Assembly: GCA_963815285.1 (NCBI GenBank)
Contig: CAWFGB010000005.1
Coordinates: 372,001 to 436,000, forward strand
From: JACCSI01 sp963815285
Lineage (GTDB): Bacteria > Acidobacteriota > Vicinamibacteria > Vicinamibacterales > UBA2999
Length of the DNA stretch: 64,000 bases
Reading direction: 5' to 3'
The position numbers and the translations under genes are program-made. This document shows, piece after piece, positions 39,659 through 48,743 of this stretch. The notes below the pieces were generated by a model that did not search any database, was not told the DNA's origin, and saw only the letters and a list, made by a program, of their open reading frames with translations. Positions within the stretch are counted from its first letter, which is position 1, and each line of letters starts with the position of its first letter.

Positions 39659-41020
39659 TCAGTCGAAGCGATACTTGTGCAGGTAGTGGCTGAGCGCGCG
39701 CTGGCTGATGCCCATCAGCTCCGCGGCGTCCTTCTTGACCCCGTGAGACTGTTCGAGCGCGCGACGAATGGTTTCCTTCTCAGTCCATTCCAGGTTCGGG
39801 TGCAGGCGCATCGAGGGGAGCCCCGATGACGGAGGAGCGGCGGCGCCCATCAGCCAGAGCGTATCGCGGGTCAGCCGGGGCCCGGTCGCGAGGACGACGG
39901 CGCGTTCGATGGTGTTTTCGAGCTCGCGAACGTTACCGGGCCAATCGTAGCGCTCGAGCTCGGCCATCACGCCAGGGTCGACCTCGTCAATCCGCTTCCC
40001 GCTGTCACGCGCAAACCGGCCCAGGAAGTGCTCAACCAGCATGGGAATGTCCTCGCGCCGTTCCCGGAGCGATGGGATCGTGATCGGAATCACGTTCAGC
40101 CGGTAGTACAGATCCTCCTGGAATTTGCCGGTGGCCACCATTTGCCGCAAGTCACGATTCGTCGCCGCGATGACCCGCAGGTCCACTTTCTGAGTGCGCT
40201 CCGCGCCGAGCGGCTCGAACTCGCGATCCTGCAGCACGCGAAGGAGCTTGGCCTGTACCGAGAGGGTGATTGTGCCGATCTCGTCGAGAAAAATCGTGCC
40301 GCCGTCGGCGAGCGCAAATCGTCCCTTCTTGGTAAACGTCGCGCCGGTAAAGGCGCCGCGCACGTGGCCGAACAGTTCTGATTCGAGCAGTGTCTCCGGA
40401 ATGGCCGCGCAGTTGACCTTGATGAGCGGCATGTCCTTCTGCGCGCTGCGTGCGTGAATGGCCCGAGCCACCAGCTCCTTGCCCGTGCCGGTCTCCCCCG
40501 AAACCAGCACCGTACTTCGGGACTGCGCCACCAGTTCCGCACGCTTGAGCACCTCGATCACCGCGCGGCTCTTGCCGACGAGGCCGTAGTTGTTGAACTC
40601 GGCATCGCGCTCGCTCAGAAGATATCGAAGCCCCGTTCGTGTGCGCTGCTCGTCGAGCAGCCGCCGCACGGTGACGAGCAGTTCGTCGACGTCGAATGGC
40701 TTCTGGAGGTAGTCCCGCGCCCCGAGCTTCATGGCCTCGACGGCGCTCTCGACGGTCCCGTGCGCTGTCATCATGATGATCGCGGGCCGCTCGGCCTCGG
40801 GCGTGTTGCCGACAAGTTCCCGGATGACCTCGAGTCCGGTTCGCTCGGGCATCAGGAAATCGACCACCAGCAGGTCGAACGAACGTGTCACCAACAGCCG
40901 TTGCGCTTCGAGCGCGCTCGACGTCGTGACGACATCATGGCCCTCGTCCCGCAGTGCGCGACCGAGCGTCTTCAGGATTTTCTCTTCGTCGTCGGCCAGA
41001 AGGATGCTGCCAGGGGGCAT
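39659..41020 (-). CDS. NtrC-family sigma-54 response regulator
   Basis: 453 residues. Receiver domain at 1-120 with the phosphorylation Asp in LLVVDFLMPERTG and the conserved Lys near 110 (YLQKPFDVDEL). The AAA+ core has Walker A (GETGTGKE), the sigma-54 contact loop HVRGAFTGA and Walker B GGTIFLDEIG. The Fis-type HTH ends the protein (KKDAAELMGISQRALSHYLHKY). It lies 5 nt downstream of the histidine kinase gene. Two palindromes upstream of the neighbouring operon are its likely targets. Confidence 0.96.
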   Translation of the reverse strand: MPPGSILLADDEEKILKTLGRALRDEGHDVVTTSSALEAQRLLVTRSFDLLVVDFLMPERTGLEVIRELVGNTPEAERPAIIMMTAHGTVESAVEAMKLGARDYLQKPFDVDELLVTVRRLLDEQRTRTGLRYLLSERDAEFNNYGLVGKSRAVIEVLKRAELVAQSRSTVLVSGETGTGKELVARAIHARSAQKDMPLIKVNCAAIPETLLESELFGHVRGAFTGATFTKKGRFALADGGTIFLDEIGTITLSVQAKLLRVLQDREFEPLGAERTQKVDLRVIAATNRDLRQMVATGKFQEDLYYRLNVIPITIPSLRERREDIPMLVEHFLGRFARDSGKRIDEVDPGVMAELERYDWPGNVRELENTIERAVVLATGPRLTRDTLWLMGAAAPPSSGLPSMRLHPNLEWTEKETIRRALEQSHGVKKDAAELMGISQRALSHYLHKYRFD

Positions 41021-41025
41021 AGATG

Positions 41026-42714
41026 TCAGTTCTGCGGGATGGGCGCGTCGCCGAGCTCGATCCGAATGGTCGTTCCCGTACCTGGCGCGCTCGCGACGGT
41101 TATCACACCGCCCAGTCCATCGACGATGTTCTTGGCAATTGGCAGGCCGAGTCCAGTTCCAGTACGACGGGTAGTGAAATACGGATCGAACACTCTCGTG
41201 AGATTGTCGGGTTCGATGCCCAGACCAGTATCTGCGATCGATACGGCCAGGCGATGAGGAGCCAGCCGCGTTGTCGAAAGCATCACCGCCGGGACCGTCG
41301 GCGGACCAGGCCCGTTGCGGGCGTTCACCGCCTGCCGGGCGTTGGTCAGCAGGTTGACCAGCGCGGTGCGCAGTTTCTCGCCGTCCGTGTGGAGCAGGGG
41401 GACGCTGGGATCGAGGCAGGTGGTCACCGGCGGATCGGGCTCGGCGGCGGCCACCGCCGATGCGGCGGCCCGGCAGAGGGCGTTGATGTCGGTCGGGGAA
41501 CGGTCGAAGCGCATCGGCTTGGCAAAATCCAGCACGTCATTCACGACCTTGTTCAACCGCTCGATCTCGCCATCGATGTCGGCTGCCGCATCGTGCACGT
41601 CTTCATTGGTCGCGCCCGCCCGTGTCAACTGTCGTAATGAACCTTTGATGATCATCAGGGGATTGCGGATTTCGTGCGCGATGATCGTCGACATCCGCCC
41701 GAGCGACGACAGGCGCTCGCGCTGCGCACCCTCACGCTGAAACCTGGCCACCGAGTCGGTCAGCGTGTTGAATGTCGTCGCCAGCACGCGAGCGTCCTCG
41801 TCGTGCCAGGCCGCCGGCTCGGTGAGCTCGAGCTTTCTGGTCAGGTCACCGGTGGCAGCGATTTGTCGCATGTGGTCGGTGATGCGGGCGAGCGGTCTTG
41901 TTACCGTTCGTGAAATCCCGTAGCTAATCACGATGGACAGCAGGACCGTCACGGCGGCCACAATCGCGAGCCCGGTCTGGATCTCCGAGAGCGTCCGCAT
42001 CCGTTCGGTACGCGAGCGCAGCACGATGACGACCGCTGACGTGCCAGTGCGTCCATCGGTAAGCGTGGGCAGGGATTTGACCAGCGCCGCGTACTCGCTG
42101 TCGCCGATCATGACGCGCGGGACCAGAGTGGCATTGAGCAACTGCGCGAGGGTGGCGCGGTCCTGTGCTGGAAAGGTAGACGACCGCACCTGGCCATCGA
42201 CGGCGAACGCGATATCCGCCCCTGTCGTCGCCTTGAATGACGCCGCACGTTCATCGTCGAGTAGATAGCCCACGGTCAGCGTCCCCAGTTGTTCCGGCCG
42301 CTCGAGACCAATGGTCACCGGGACGCTCACTACTTGCAGCACCCCCGAATCGGACCCGCCGATGTCGGCCAACACGTGCCCGTCCGGATCGGTGACGCGA
42401 AACAGATCGGACCCGACCTGCTCCTGATAGTCGCTCGCAATCGGCTCGACCGTCGGGACGTCGCCGGTTTCAATGGCGGCCTTGAACTTGGGCAGATCTG
42501 CGATGAGACGCGCGGTTCGCGTGAAGGTGTCAAGCAGCGTCGCGCGTTGTTGCTCGACCAGGCTGGCCGCTTCCGCGAGATCGCGCTGCAAATCCTCCTC
42601 GGCCTCCGCGCCCAGCCGCGTGCTCACGAAGAACACTGCAAACCCGATCGACACGGTGGCCAGGAGCGTGCTGGCGACGAAGACGCGATTGGTCAGCGAC
42701 GAAAACGGTGACAT
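41026..42714 (-). CDS. Membrane sensor histidine kinase
   Basis: 562 residues from ATG 42714, which overlaps the upstream stop (ATGA). Two membrane helices (VFVASTLLATVSIGFAVFFV and AIVAAVTVLLSIVISYGI) frame a periplasmic sensor of about 200 residues, followed by HAMP, the phosphorylated His in IIAHEIRNPLMIIKG and an ATPase domain (NLLTNARQAVNA, ADTGLGIE, GTGLGLPIAKN). The signal is unknown, but the co-transcribed cupredoxin and porin suggest metal, redox state or a small envelope ligand. Confidence 0.95.
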   Translation of the reverse strand: MSPFSSLTNRVFVASTLLATVSIGFAVFFVSTRLGAEAEEDLQRDLAEAASLVEQQRATLLDTFTRTARLIADLPKFKAAIETGDVPTVEPIASDYQEQVGSDLFRVTDPDGHVLADIGGSDSGVLQVVSVPVTIGLERPEQLGTLTVGYLLDDERAASFKATTGADIAFAVDGQVRSSTFPAQDRATLAQLLNATLVPRVMIGDSEYAALVKSLPTLTDGRTGTSAVVIVLRSRTERMRTLSEIQTGLAIVAAVTVLLSIVISYGISRTVTRPLARITDHMRQIAATGDLTRKLELTEPAAWHDEDARVLATTFNTLTDSVARFQREGAQRERLSSLGRMSTIIAHEIRNPLMIIKGSLRQLTRAGATNEDVHDAAADIDGEIERLNKVVNDVLDFAKPMRFDRSPTDINALCRAAASAVAAAEPDPPVTTCLDPSVPLLHTDGEKLRTALVNLLTNARQAVNARNGPGPPTVPAVMLSTTRLAPHRLAVSIADTGLGIEPDNLTRVFDPYFTTRRTGTGLGLPIAKNIVDGLGGVITVASAPGTGTTIRIELGDAPIPQN

Positions 42715-43448
42715 CACGGCACCGTCAGCTCGATATCGGCTACTCCGCCCGGCGGCACCGTGACGGAGCGGGACGTGCGCGGCTCGCCTTCGTACCACCC
42801 GACGACGGTGTAGGTGGCGGCCGGGAGGTTGTCGATGCGGAAGAGGCCGTCAGCCTCGGTCACGTCGAAGAACGGATGGCTGAGGACGAGGACGAACGCG
42901 TTCATGTGCGAGTGAATATCGCAGAACACACGCACCAGCCCTGGACGATCGAAGTGAACTGATTTCGATCGGCCGGCGGCATAGCGTCCGAGATCGAAAC
43001 GCTTGGCCCGCGACAGCGAGAACACGTTGTGAAACGTCTTGTCGCTGTTGGGGAAGTCCACCACGGCGCCGACCATGACGGCGACCACGTGCGGCACAAA
43101 GGTCTCGTTGCGCTGATCCATGGCCGCCCGGCCCGGCTCCCGGTACTCGAAGGCCCCGCGCGGCGCTGATTCCAGGTAGACCACGCCGCGCCGGGTGTCC
43201 GGGACATCACGCGGTCCCGCGCTCCCGGGCTCCGCCACCTCCGGTCTCCGCTCGGTCGGACGCGCGAATTGTCGAATGTCCAGCCGGCCGCGGATGGCGC
43301 CAGGCACCTGCCCGTCTGCGCCTCTTTCACTCGCCGGCCGACCTGGCTCACGTGTCCCACCCACACCTGCTGCGCCAGTGACACTTACGACACCTGTGAT
43401 GCCTGCAGTGAGCGCGGCGACAATCAGGATCAAGCGGGCTAGAACCAA
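42714..43448 (-). CDS. Methylamine-utilisation-type protein: plastocyanin-like plus carboxypeptidase regulatory-like domain
   Basis: 244 residues if TTG 43448 is used (AGGTGG upstream, followed at once by LARLILIVAALTAGITGVVS as signal peptide); the frame is open further upstream but inside the porin gene. Plastocyanin-like ligands are visible: FHNVF, then VFCDIHSHM (Cys, His, Met). A carboxypeptidase-regulatory-like beta-sandwich ends the protein (PFFDVTEADGLFRIDNLPAATY). The pair with an upstream porin and downstream sensor kinase suggests an exported copper protein that may inform the sensor. Confidence 0.8.
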   Translation of the reverse strand: MVLARLILIVAALTAGITGVVSVTGAAGVGGTREPGRPASERGADGQVPGAIRGRLDIRQFARPTERRPEVAEPGSAGPRDVPDTRRGVVYLESAPRGAFEYREPGRAAMDQRNETFVPHVVAVMVGAVVDFPNSDKTFHNVFSLSRAKRFDLGRYAAGRSKSVHFDRPGLVRVFCDIHSHMNAFVLVLSHPFFDVTEADGLFRIDNLPAATYTVVGWYEGEPRTSRSVTVPPGGVADIELTVP

Positions 43449-44644
43449 TACCCCACCTGCACGGCGCCAAGGGTGTCGCGCCTGATTCGACCGCCGTCCC
43501 TGGTGTTGCGCTGCACGGACCCCTTCAAGACCACGTTGCGGATGATCGAGTAGCTGACGCCGGCCTCGAGCCGCTCGACCGGGGCTTCCCACAGCTCCCC
43601 GAGCCCGCGCCACCGAATCCGGCTGAAGTCGAGCCGTTCCGCCCGGGCTGCGATCTGCACACCGGGGAACAAGCGATACCGTCCTTCAACCAGCACACTG
43701 TGGGCGCCGAGTCGCTGGTCGTCGTCCCCCCCCAACGGGAACGGCAAGTTCCAGTGCGAGCGGATCACTTCGGCGCGCACGAGGAAGCGCCCCTCTGAGT
43801 ATTCGGCATCAACACCGATCGCGCGCTGCACGGCATCGGTGAGCTGAGCGTTGGCCGGCAATGCGCCTTCGACCACGCGATCGACGTAGGCGCCACGCGC
43901 CGCCGAAACGCCGAGCGCCACCGCGGGGAGCGGCCGAGCGACCACGCGCCCCACCAGCTGTCGTCCGTCGTTGTCGTCGCGGACACGCGGGTTCGACAAT
44001 GAGCCTGCCGTCACGGCTCCGGTCCACTCGAACATGCCGCTGACGCCGTGCACCTGCACGCCCGTATCCGCGCGAACGCTGTTGATGATCGGCAGGCCGC
44101 GGTCAGGGGCGGTCACCCCAAGCGGGAAGTTCGACAGCCAGCCACGGCCTCGCATCCGCAACAGGTCCTCGCCGGTCGCAGGCAGCGAGTCGGGCCTGAG
44201 CGACGTGAGGTACTGATACGCCAGCGGCGTGCCGATTAACAGGTTACCGGTGCCGTAAGTATTGCGACTGAAGGCGCCGAACGTGGCGGGGACGCGGCCC
44301 GCCTGTATGTCGAAACGACGCTCGGGCCAGGGACGAATTCGCACATAGAGCGCTGCGGGTTCGATGTGGGTGCCGTGATCCACACGCAACTCGCCAAGCA
44401 CCTGCAGCCAGCGGCTCGCGCGAACCTGGGCAGCCACGCCAATGCGGAAGTTGCGCAAGGCGCTGTATTCGTAATCCGTGTAATTGAAGAATCCAGGATC
44501 CTCGCTGGCAAACGTCGCGGTAACTTCCGCCCCGACAACCACCCGGCCGTCCGCCACGCTGACTGGTTCAGTCGGCAGCAGCTGTGCCTCGGCGCCGGCC
44601 GCGCCGAGAAGCAACACGCCAAGCGCGAGGAGAGCCTGCTTCAT
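43439..44644 (-). CDS. Porin-like outer-membrane protein
   Basis: 401 residues from ATG 44644 (MKQALLALGVLLLGAAGAEAQ, a clean signal peptide); an ATG six codons earlier is possible. The mature protein is beta-rich with an alternating pattern and a C-terminal aromatic (VQVGYWF) as in outer-membrane barrels. Blocks such as LRVDHGTHIEPAALYVRI and RFDIQAGRVPATFGAFSR resemble phosphate-selective-porin-like families. First gene of a four-gene operon; its stop overlaps the start of the plastocyanin-like gene by 10 nt. Confidence 0.78.
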   Translation of the reverse strand: MKQALLALGVLLLGAAGAEAQLLPTEPVSVADGRVVVGAEVTATFASEDPGFFNYTDYEYSALRNFRIGVAAQVRASRWLQVLGELRVDHGTHIEPAALYVRIRPWPERRFDIQAGRVPATFGAFSRNTYGTGNLLIGTPLAYQYLTSLRPDSLPATGEDLLRMRGRGWLSNFPLGVTAPDRGLPIINSVRADTGVQVHGVSGMFEWTGAVTAGSLSNPRVRDDNDGRQLVGRVVARPLPAVALGVSAARGAYVDRVVEGALPANAQLTDAVQRAIGVDAEYSEGRFLVRAEVIRSHWNLPFPLGGDDDQRLGAHSVLVEGRYRLFPGVQIAARAERLDFSRIRWRGLGELWEAPVERLEAGVSYSIIRNVVLKGSVQRNTRDGGRIRRDTLGAVQVGYWF

Positions 44645-44661
44645 TGGAGACTGTTGCCCCA

Positions 44662-44667
44662 TAATAA
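44662..44667 (+). promoter_or_regulatory. -10-like box shared by divergent porin and DUF4097-like genes
   Basis: TAATAA is 6 nt before GTG 44674. On the minus strand the overlapping TATTAT can serve the porin gene, 16 nt before its start. Symmetric AT boxes like this can fire both ways. Confidence 0.35.
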
Positions 44668-44673
44668 CCGGAC

Positions 44674-45402
44674 GTGCTGCTTCGCCCCGCCGTCGCTGCC
44701 GCGCTTGCGATTGGGCTCGTACCCGCGACCGACACACAGTCGCGAACCGTCGCGCTGCCCGCGGATCGTGCGCTGACACTTGAGACCACCGTCGGCAACG
44801 TGCGCATCGTCGGCGAGTCCCGGCAGGACGCCCGCATCGAGATCGTTCGCAAGGCGCCCAGTCGCGAGCAGCTCGTGCGCATTCCGGTCACGATCGACGA
44901 GGCGTCCGCTGAGGTTCGGATCATCGCGGCGCAACTCGAAGGCGCGACCGACCCCGAGCTGACGACCGATGTCACGCTGTGGGTGCCGCAGCAGGCCAGG
45001 CTCTCATCGATTCGTTTGGTCGAGGGACGATTGACAATGACAGGCGTCCGTGGCGCGGTCACGGCCGATGTCCGGCGGGGGTCAATTGAGACCGCTGACA
45101 GTGAAGGCACCTTGCGCCTGGAAACGGGGATCGGCGACATCGTCGCCAATCGCGTGCGACTTGCGCCTGGCGGGCTGTTGCGCCTGCGTGCCTTCAACGG
45201 CGATGTTCGCCTGACGCTGGCGGAGAGGCCGGTCGATGCGAGGGTCATGGCCCTGGCACTCAACGGTACGATCACGTCCGACATCCCGCTGACGATGAAG
45301 AACACGTGGGGTCCGCGGTGGGGCGAGGCCACGCTGGGGAAGGGCGAGCCGGTGATCTCAATCGACGTGATCACCGGCGCGATTCAGATCAAAGCGCCGT
45401 AG
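44674..45402 (+). CDS. DUF4097-like exported beta-strand protein
   Basis: 242 residues, GTG start with no Shine-Dalgarno site. A short hydrophobic N-terminus (LRPAVAAALAIGLVPATD) is a probable signal peptide. The body is a run of short beta strands with Gly/Asp turns (VGNVRIVGESRQDARIEIVR, GRLTMTGVRGAVTADVRRGS, GDIVANRVRL), the pattern of DUF4097-type beta-solenoid adhesin-like proteins. The stop is directly followed by the stop of the convergent kinase gene. Function unknown. Confidence 0.7.
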   Translation: MLLRPAVAAALAIGLVPATDTQSRTVALPADRALTLETTVGNVRIVGESRQDARIEIVRKAPSREQLVRIPVTIDEASAEVRIIAAQLEGATDPELTTDVTLWVPQQARLSSIRLVEGRLTMTGVRGAVTADVRRGSIETADSEGTLRLETGIGDIVANRVRLAPGGLLRLRAFNGDVRLTLAERPVDARVMALALNGTITSDIPLTMKNTWGPRWGEATLGKGEPVISIDVITGAIQIKAP

Positions 45403-47463
45403 TTACTTGAGCCGGCGCTGCGCGTCTCTGTACCGCGCCGTGCCTTCGGGTACGCTCGCGTAAGCGGCGCGCGCCTTGTCCACATCCTTCAAGCGACGCT
45501 CGTAGATTTCGCCGGCGCGGAACCACGCGTCGTTGGGGTTGCCGGGAAAGCTGGTGGCAAGATCTGTGTAGGCCTGCGCTGCGCGAGGATAGTCGCCGAT
45601 ATCGAGGTACAACTCGGCGAGCCGATTGAGCGCGATCATCGTCGTCGGCGACGTCGGAAACTGCTCGGCTAGTGCGCGTAGCGTGGGCAGGGCTCGCGGC
45701 ACTTCAATACCAAGCACCGGATCCATTTCGCGCGGCCCCCGTCCCTGTTCGAGTTTCAGCTTCATCTGCAGGGCAGCCAGAGCGTGCGACGTTTTCGGAT
45801 GGGCGGTGGCGATTTCGCCGAGAATCTGGCGGGCCCTCGTCTCGCGGTCCGGTTGGCGCGATTGGAGTGTCAACTGGGCAAGCCGGAGCTTACTCGCCGG
45901 CAGCCGCGGGTCCTTGGCAAAGCGCTTGTTGAACTCGATGTGCGCTGCCATGGCCTCCTCGAGGCGTCCGAGCCTCTCGAGAATCTCCGCAGACATGAAC
46001 GACGCTTCGGCGGCAGCGGCGCTGCTGGGGAAGTCGATGAAAATCTGACGTAAGTCGGCGAGGGCGGGCTCGAGCAGGTTGCTGTTCAACTTGGCGCGGG
46101 CGATATCGAGACGCTCACGGGCGGCGGCTTCCGCGTTTCGTGATGCGGGGGACGGAACTGGCGTGGTGGGCGGCAGCGCGCCCTCCTTCGACGCCGGTCT
46201 GGAACCCGCGGCGGCAGATATAGGTGCGGCGGTGGCCGCCCGCGTGCCGACTGCAGCCGGCGCTGCGGTTGCGCCCGCTTTGTCCGTCAACGCGCTGCCT
46301 GGCGCGACGGTGGATGGAGCAGGTGGCTCTGAGACGCCGGACTCGGAAGCAGCCGGGGCGACTCCGTCAACCGCCGTGACCGACTGGATTTCGGCGCCAC
46401 CTGAAGGCCCGGAACGGGTCAGGATCATGGCCGCGACCGCGAGCACGATGACCAGTGCGACAGACCCCGCAATCGCTAGTGCCTGCCACGACCATCTGGG
46501 CGGTCGCACCGCCGCGGATGGTGCGCTGTCTCGCGGTGGGAGGACGACGGTCGCTGCTGCCAGTTCACTCGTCGGCACTGTGATCGCGCTCGGGCGCAGG
46601 CCCGAGTCGCGCTTCAGGCGTTGGAGATCGGCCCGCAAGTCGGCAGCGCCCTGATAGCGCAGCTCACGTTCCTTCTCCAGCGCTTTCGTAATGATTCGAT
46701 CCAGTTCCGCGGGAATCGCCGCGTTCAAGGCGCTCGCCGGGGCGGGCTGGCGATTGAGAATGCCATCGAAGACCACCGCAGTAGTCGCCCCAGGAAAACT
46801 CGGCCGACCGGTGGCCATCTCGTAGAGCACCACGCCAAACGAGAAGAGATCGGTTCGCGGATCCAAATCCTCACCCCGCGCCTGTTCCGGGGACATGTAG
46901 GAAATGGTGCCGACTGTCGTGCCGACCTGACTGGTGAACTGCTCGGTCGGCTGCAAATCGGGCTGACGTCGATCCTTGAGACCCGGCGACAGCTTGGCGA
47001 GGCCGAAGTCGAGAATTTTGACCTGGCCGCGGTAGGTAACGAAGATGTTGGCCGGCTTGATGTCGCGATGCAGGATGCCGTCGTTGTGGGCGTTCTCCAG
47101 TGCATCCGCAATCTGGGTGCCGAGATCGAGCAACAGCGGCAAGGGGAGTGGATGGCCAGAGAGCTTGGTGTCGAGCGTGCCGCCCTCGAGCAGTTCCATC
47201 GCGAGGAAGAGTTGTCCATCCTGCTCGTCGAAGTTGTAGATGGTGCAGATGTTCGAGTGGTTGAGGCTCGAGGCCGTTCGCGCCTCGCGGCGGAAGCGTT
47301 CGGTCGCCTCGCCATCGTCGGCGCTTGCCAGCGGAAGCACCTTGAGGGCCACCAGCCGTCCGAGCCTGGTGTCCTGGGCCTTGTAGACAACGCCCATCCC
47401 GCCGGCGCCCAGCATGTCGAGGATTTTGTATTGGCCGAGAGTTTGACCGACTTTCAGAGACAT
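45403..47463 (-). CDS. Membrane Ser/Thr protein kinase with TPR/YbgF-like C-terminus
   Basis: 686 residues. The Hanks-type kinase domain spans about 10-290: GAGGMGVVYKA glycine loop, VALKVL lysine, HRDIKPANI catalytic loop, DFGLAKL and SPEQARG. A juxtamembrane Pro/Ala region precedes one helix (ALAIAGSVALVIVLAVAAMI) near 345, then an Ala/Thr/Pro-rich linker and a tetratricopeptide-like region from about 470 with YbgF-type repeats (FPTSPTTMIALNRLAELYLDIGDYPRA). The kinase is inside and the repeats outside the membrane. Substrates are unknown. Confidence 0.93.
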   Translation of the reverse strand: MSLKVGQTLGQYKILDMLGAGGMGVVYKAQDTRLGRLVALKVLPLASADDGEATERFRREARTASSLNHSNICTIYNFDEQDGQLFLAMELLEGGTLDTKLSGHPLPLPLLLDLGTQIADALENAHNDGILHRDIKPANIFVTYRGQVKILDFGLAKLSPGLKDRRQPDLQPTEQFTSQVGTTVGTISYMSPEQARGEDLDPRTDLFSFGVVLYEMATGRPSFPGATTAVVFDGILNRQPAPASALNAAIPAELDRIITKALEKERELRYQGAADLRADLQRLKRDSGLRPSAITVPTSELAAATVVLPPRDSAPSAAVRPPRWSWQALAIAGSVALVIVLAVAAMILTRSGPSGGAEIQSVTAVDGVAPAASESGVSEPPAPSTVAPGSALTDKAGATAAPAAVGTRAATAAPISAAAGSRPASKEGALPPTTPVPSPASRNAEAAARERLDIARAKLNSNLLEPALADLRQIFIDFPSSAAAAEASFMSAEILERLGRLEEAMAAHIEFNKRFAKDPRLPASKLRLAQLTLQSRQPDRETRARQILGEIATAHPKTSHALAALQMKLKLEQGRGPREMDPVLGIEVPRALPTLRALAEQFPTSPTTMIALNRLAELYLDIGDYPRAAQAYTDLATSFPGNPNDAWFRAGEIYERRLKDVDKARAAYASVPEGTARYRDAQRRLK

Positions 47464-47543
47464 TTCACGGGCTACCGAGAAGGGGGAGGCGTCATCGTAC
47501 GGCTCACATTCGGCTCCGTCAACCCTTCAGCTGGTCGGGTTCC

Positions 47544-47573
47544 TTGACAGCCCTCCCCGAGAGTCGGTACAGT
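47544..47573 (+). promoter_or_regulatory. IclR gene promoter
   Basis: TTGACA (perfect -35) and TACAGT are 18 bp apart, so transcription should start near 47580. A start codon at the TTG of the -35 itself is therefore excluded. Confidence 0.65.
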
Positions 47574-47591
47574 CAGAATGCTGAAACGACG

Positions 47592-47606
47592 TTCCATATC
47601 GTGGAA
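47592..47606. promoter_or_regulatory. Short palindrome downstream of the IclR promoter
   Basis: TTCCATATCGTGGAA has 5-bp perfect arms and covers the chosen GTG start (47601). Its position just after the promoter would suit autoregulation; IclR-type sites with TGGAA/TTCCA halves are known, though usually in the opposite order. Confidence 0.35.
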
Positions 47607-48365
47607 AGAGATCGGGCCGCTACACGGAGCCAAACGGGCGGAATAACGTCCATCGACAAAGCGCTCGAAGTGTGTGAGGTGCTGAGCGCAAGCCCACGCG
47701 GCCTCAGCTTGTCTGAGCTGGCCCGAACGCTGCGCCAACCGCCATCGACCATTCACCGGTTGCTCGGGTTGCTCAAGCGGCGCGGCTACGTGCGGCAGGA
47801 TGACGAGACCCAGCGCTATGGGCTGACGCTCAAGATGCTCGACCTGAGCTTCCGTGCCCTTGGCCGCTCCGAAGTCCGCCTCCACGCCTATCCCGTGATG
47901 CGCGGGTACGTGCTGAAGACGGCGTATCGCGGGTTCATTGCGATTCCGGCCGCTGGTGAGGTGACGTATCTGTGGAGTACCGGCCCGGATGAAATTGCGA
48001 TGCACACGTCATACGGCAAGGAGATGCCGGGCCATTGTGCGATGTATTTTTCACCGCGGCAGGCCACTCGCCGTCTCAGTTGCCTGCGGCTGGTGACACC
48101 GGCGGATGTCGCAGACGCGGAAACCGCCTTGGTACGGCTGGGGCCGCCGCCGGTCGAGCCCGACGCCGTACAGCGCCTGTTCTGCACCTGCGCGCCGGTG
48201 CATGACTACACCGGGCGCGAAGTCGCCCGGGTGGGGGTTTTCGGCCACGGCCCGGACGACAAGCCGATTCTGAACGAGCACCACAAGGGCGCGTGGGATC
48301 TCGCGCGTCGCATTTCGATACGGCTGGGGTATTTTCCGCCGCCAGCCCTGGAGAGCGTAAGCTGA
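47601..48365 (+). CDS. IclR-family transcriptional regulator
   Basis: 254 residues from GTG 47601, chosen because the promoter lies upstream and the IclR domain begins at SIDKALEVCEVLSAS. The winged HTH reads LSLSELARTLRQPPSTIHRLLGLLKRRGYV and the effector-binding domain follows from about residue 75 (with GKEMPGHCAMYFSPRQATRR). The ferredoxin gene begins one base after the stop. Effector and target genes cannot be read from sequence. Confidence 0.9.
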   Translation: MERDRAATRSQTGGITSIDKALEVCEVLSASPRGLSLSELARTLRQPPSTIHRLLGLLKRRGYVRQDDETQRYGLTLKMLDLSFRALGRSEVRLHAYPVMRGYVLKTAYRGFIAIPAAGEVTYLWSTGPDEIAMHTSYGKEMPGHCAMYFSPRQATRRLSCLRLVTPADVADAETALVRLGPPPVEPDAVQRLFCTCAPVHDYTGREVARVGVFGHGPDDKPILNEHHKGAWDLARRISIRLGYFPPPALESVS

Positions 48366-48366
48366 C

Positions 48367-48627
48367 ATGGCCTACATCATTACGGAACCCTGCATCGGAA
48401 CGAAGGACTCGGCATGCGTGGACGTCTGCCCGGTAGACTGCATCCACCCGCGAAAAGACGAATCAGAGTTCGACACTGTCCAACAGTTGTATATTCACCC
48501 TGACGAGTGCATCGATTGCGGCGCGTGCGTCCCGGCGTGCCCGGTCGAGGCGATTTTTGCGCTGGATGAAGTGCCAGACAGGTGGAAGGCCTACATCGAG
48601 ATCAACGCCAAGCACTATCAGAAGTAG
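48367..48627 (+). CDS. Ferredoxin with two iron-sulfur clusters (FdxA-like)
   Basis: 86 residues. Two cluster motifs: CIGTKDSACVDVCPVDC at the N-terminus, with the spacing typical of 7Fe/8Fe ferredoxins, and CIDCGACVPACPVEA (Cys-x2-Cys-x2-Cys-x3-Cys-Pro). It ends WKAYIEINAKHYQK. It probably carries electrons for oxidoreductases, and the adjacent IclR suggests co-regulation. A short hairpin (CCGGC-TTTA-GCCGG, 48631-48644) follows the stop. Confidence 0.93.
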   Translation: MAYIITEPCIGTKDSACVDVCPVDCIHPRKDESEFDTVQQLYIHPDECIDCGACVPACPVEAIFALDEVPDRWKAYIEINAKHYQK

Positions 48628-48743
48628 GCTCCGGCTTTAGCCGGGCCATCGATCCTTCGGGCTGGCGCCGGCCCGACCGTGTCAGATTCTGCCTGTTCAC
48701 TGGCCCCGGTTAGATCTAGAATCCGGGCTGACGAGGTCTCAGA

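Noticed and set aside
39518..39829. Plus-strand frame before and across the regulator 3' end
   Set aside because: It covers the sigma-54 promoter and the palindromes and then runs antisense to the regulator.
47544..47600. N-terminal extension of the IclR gene from TTG 47544
   Set aside because: The TTG is part of a perfect -35 box, so this segment is promoter and not translated.
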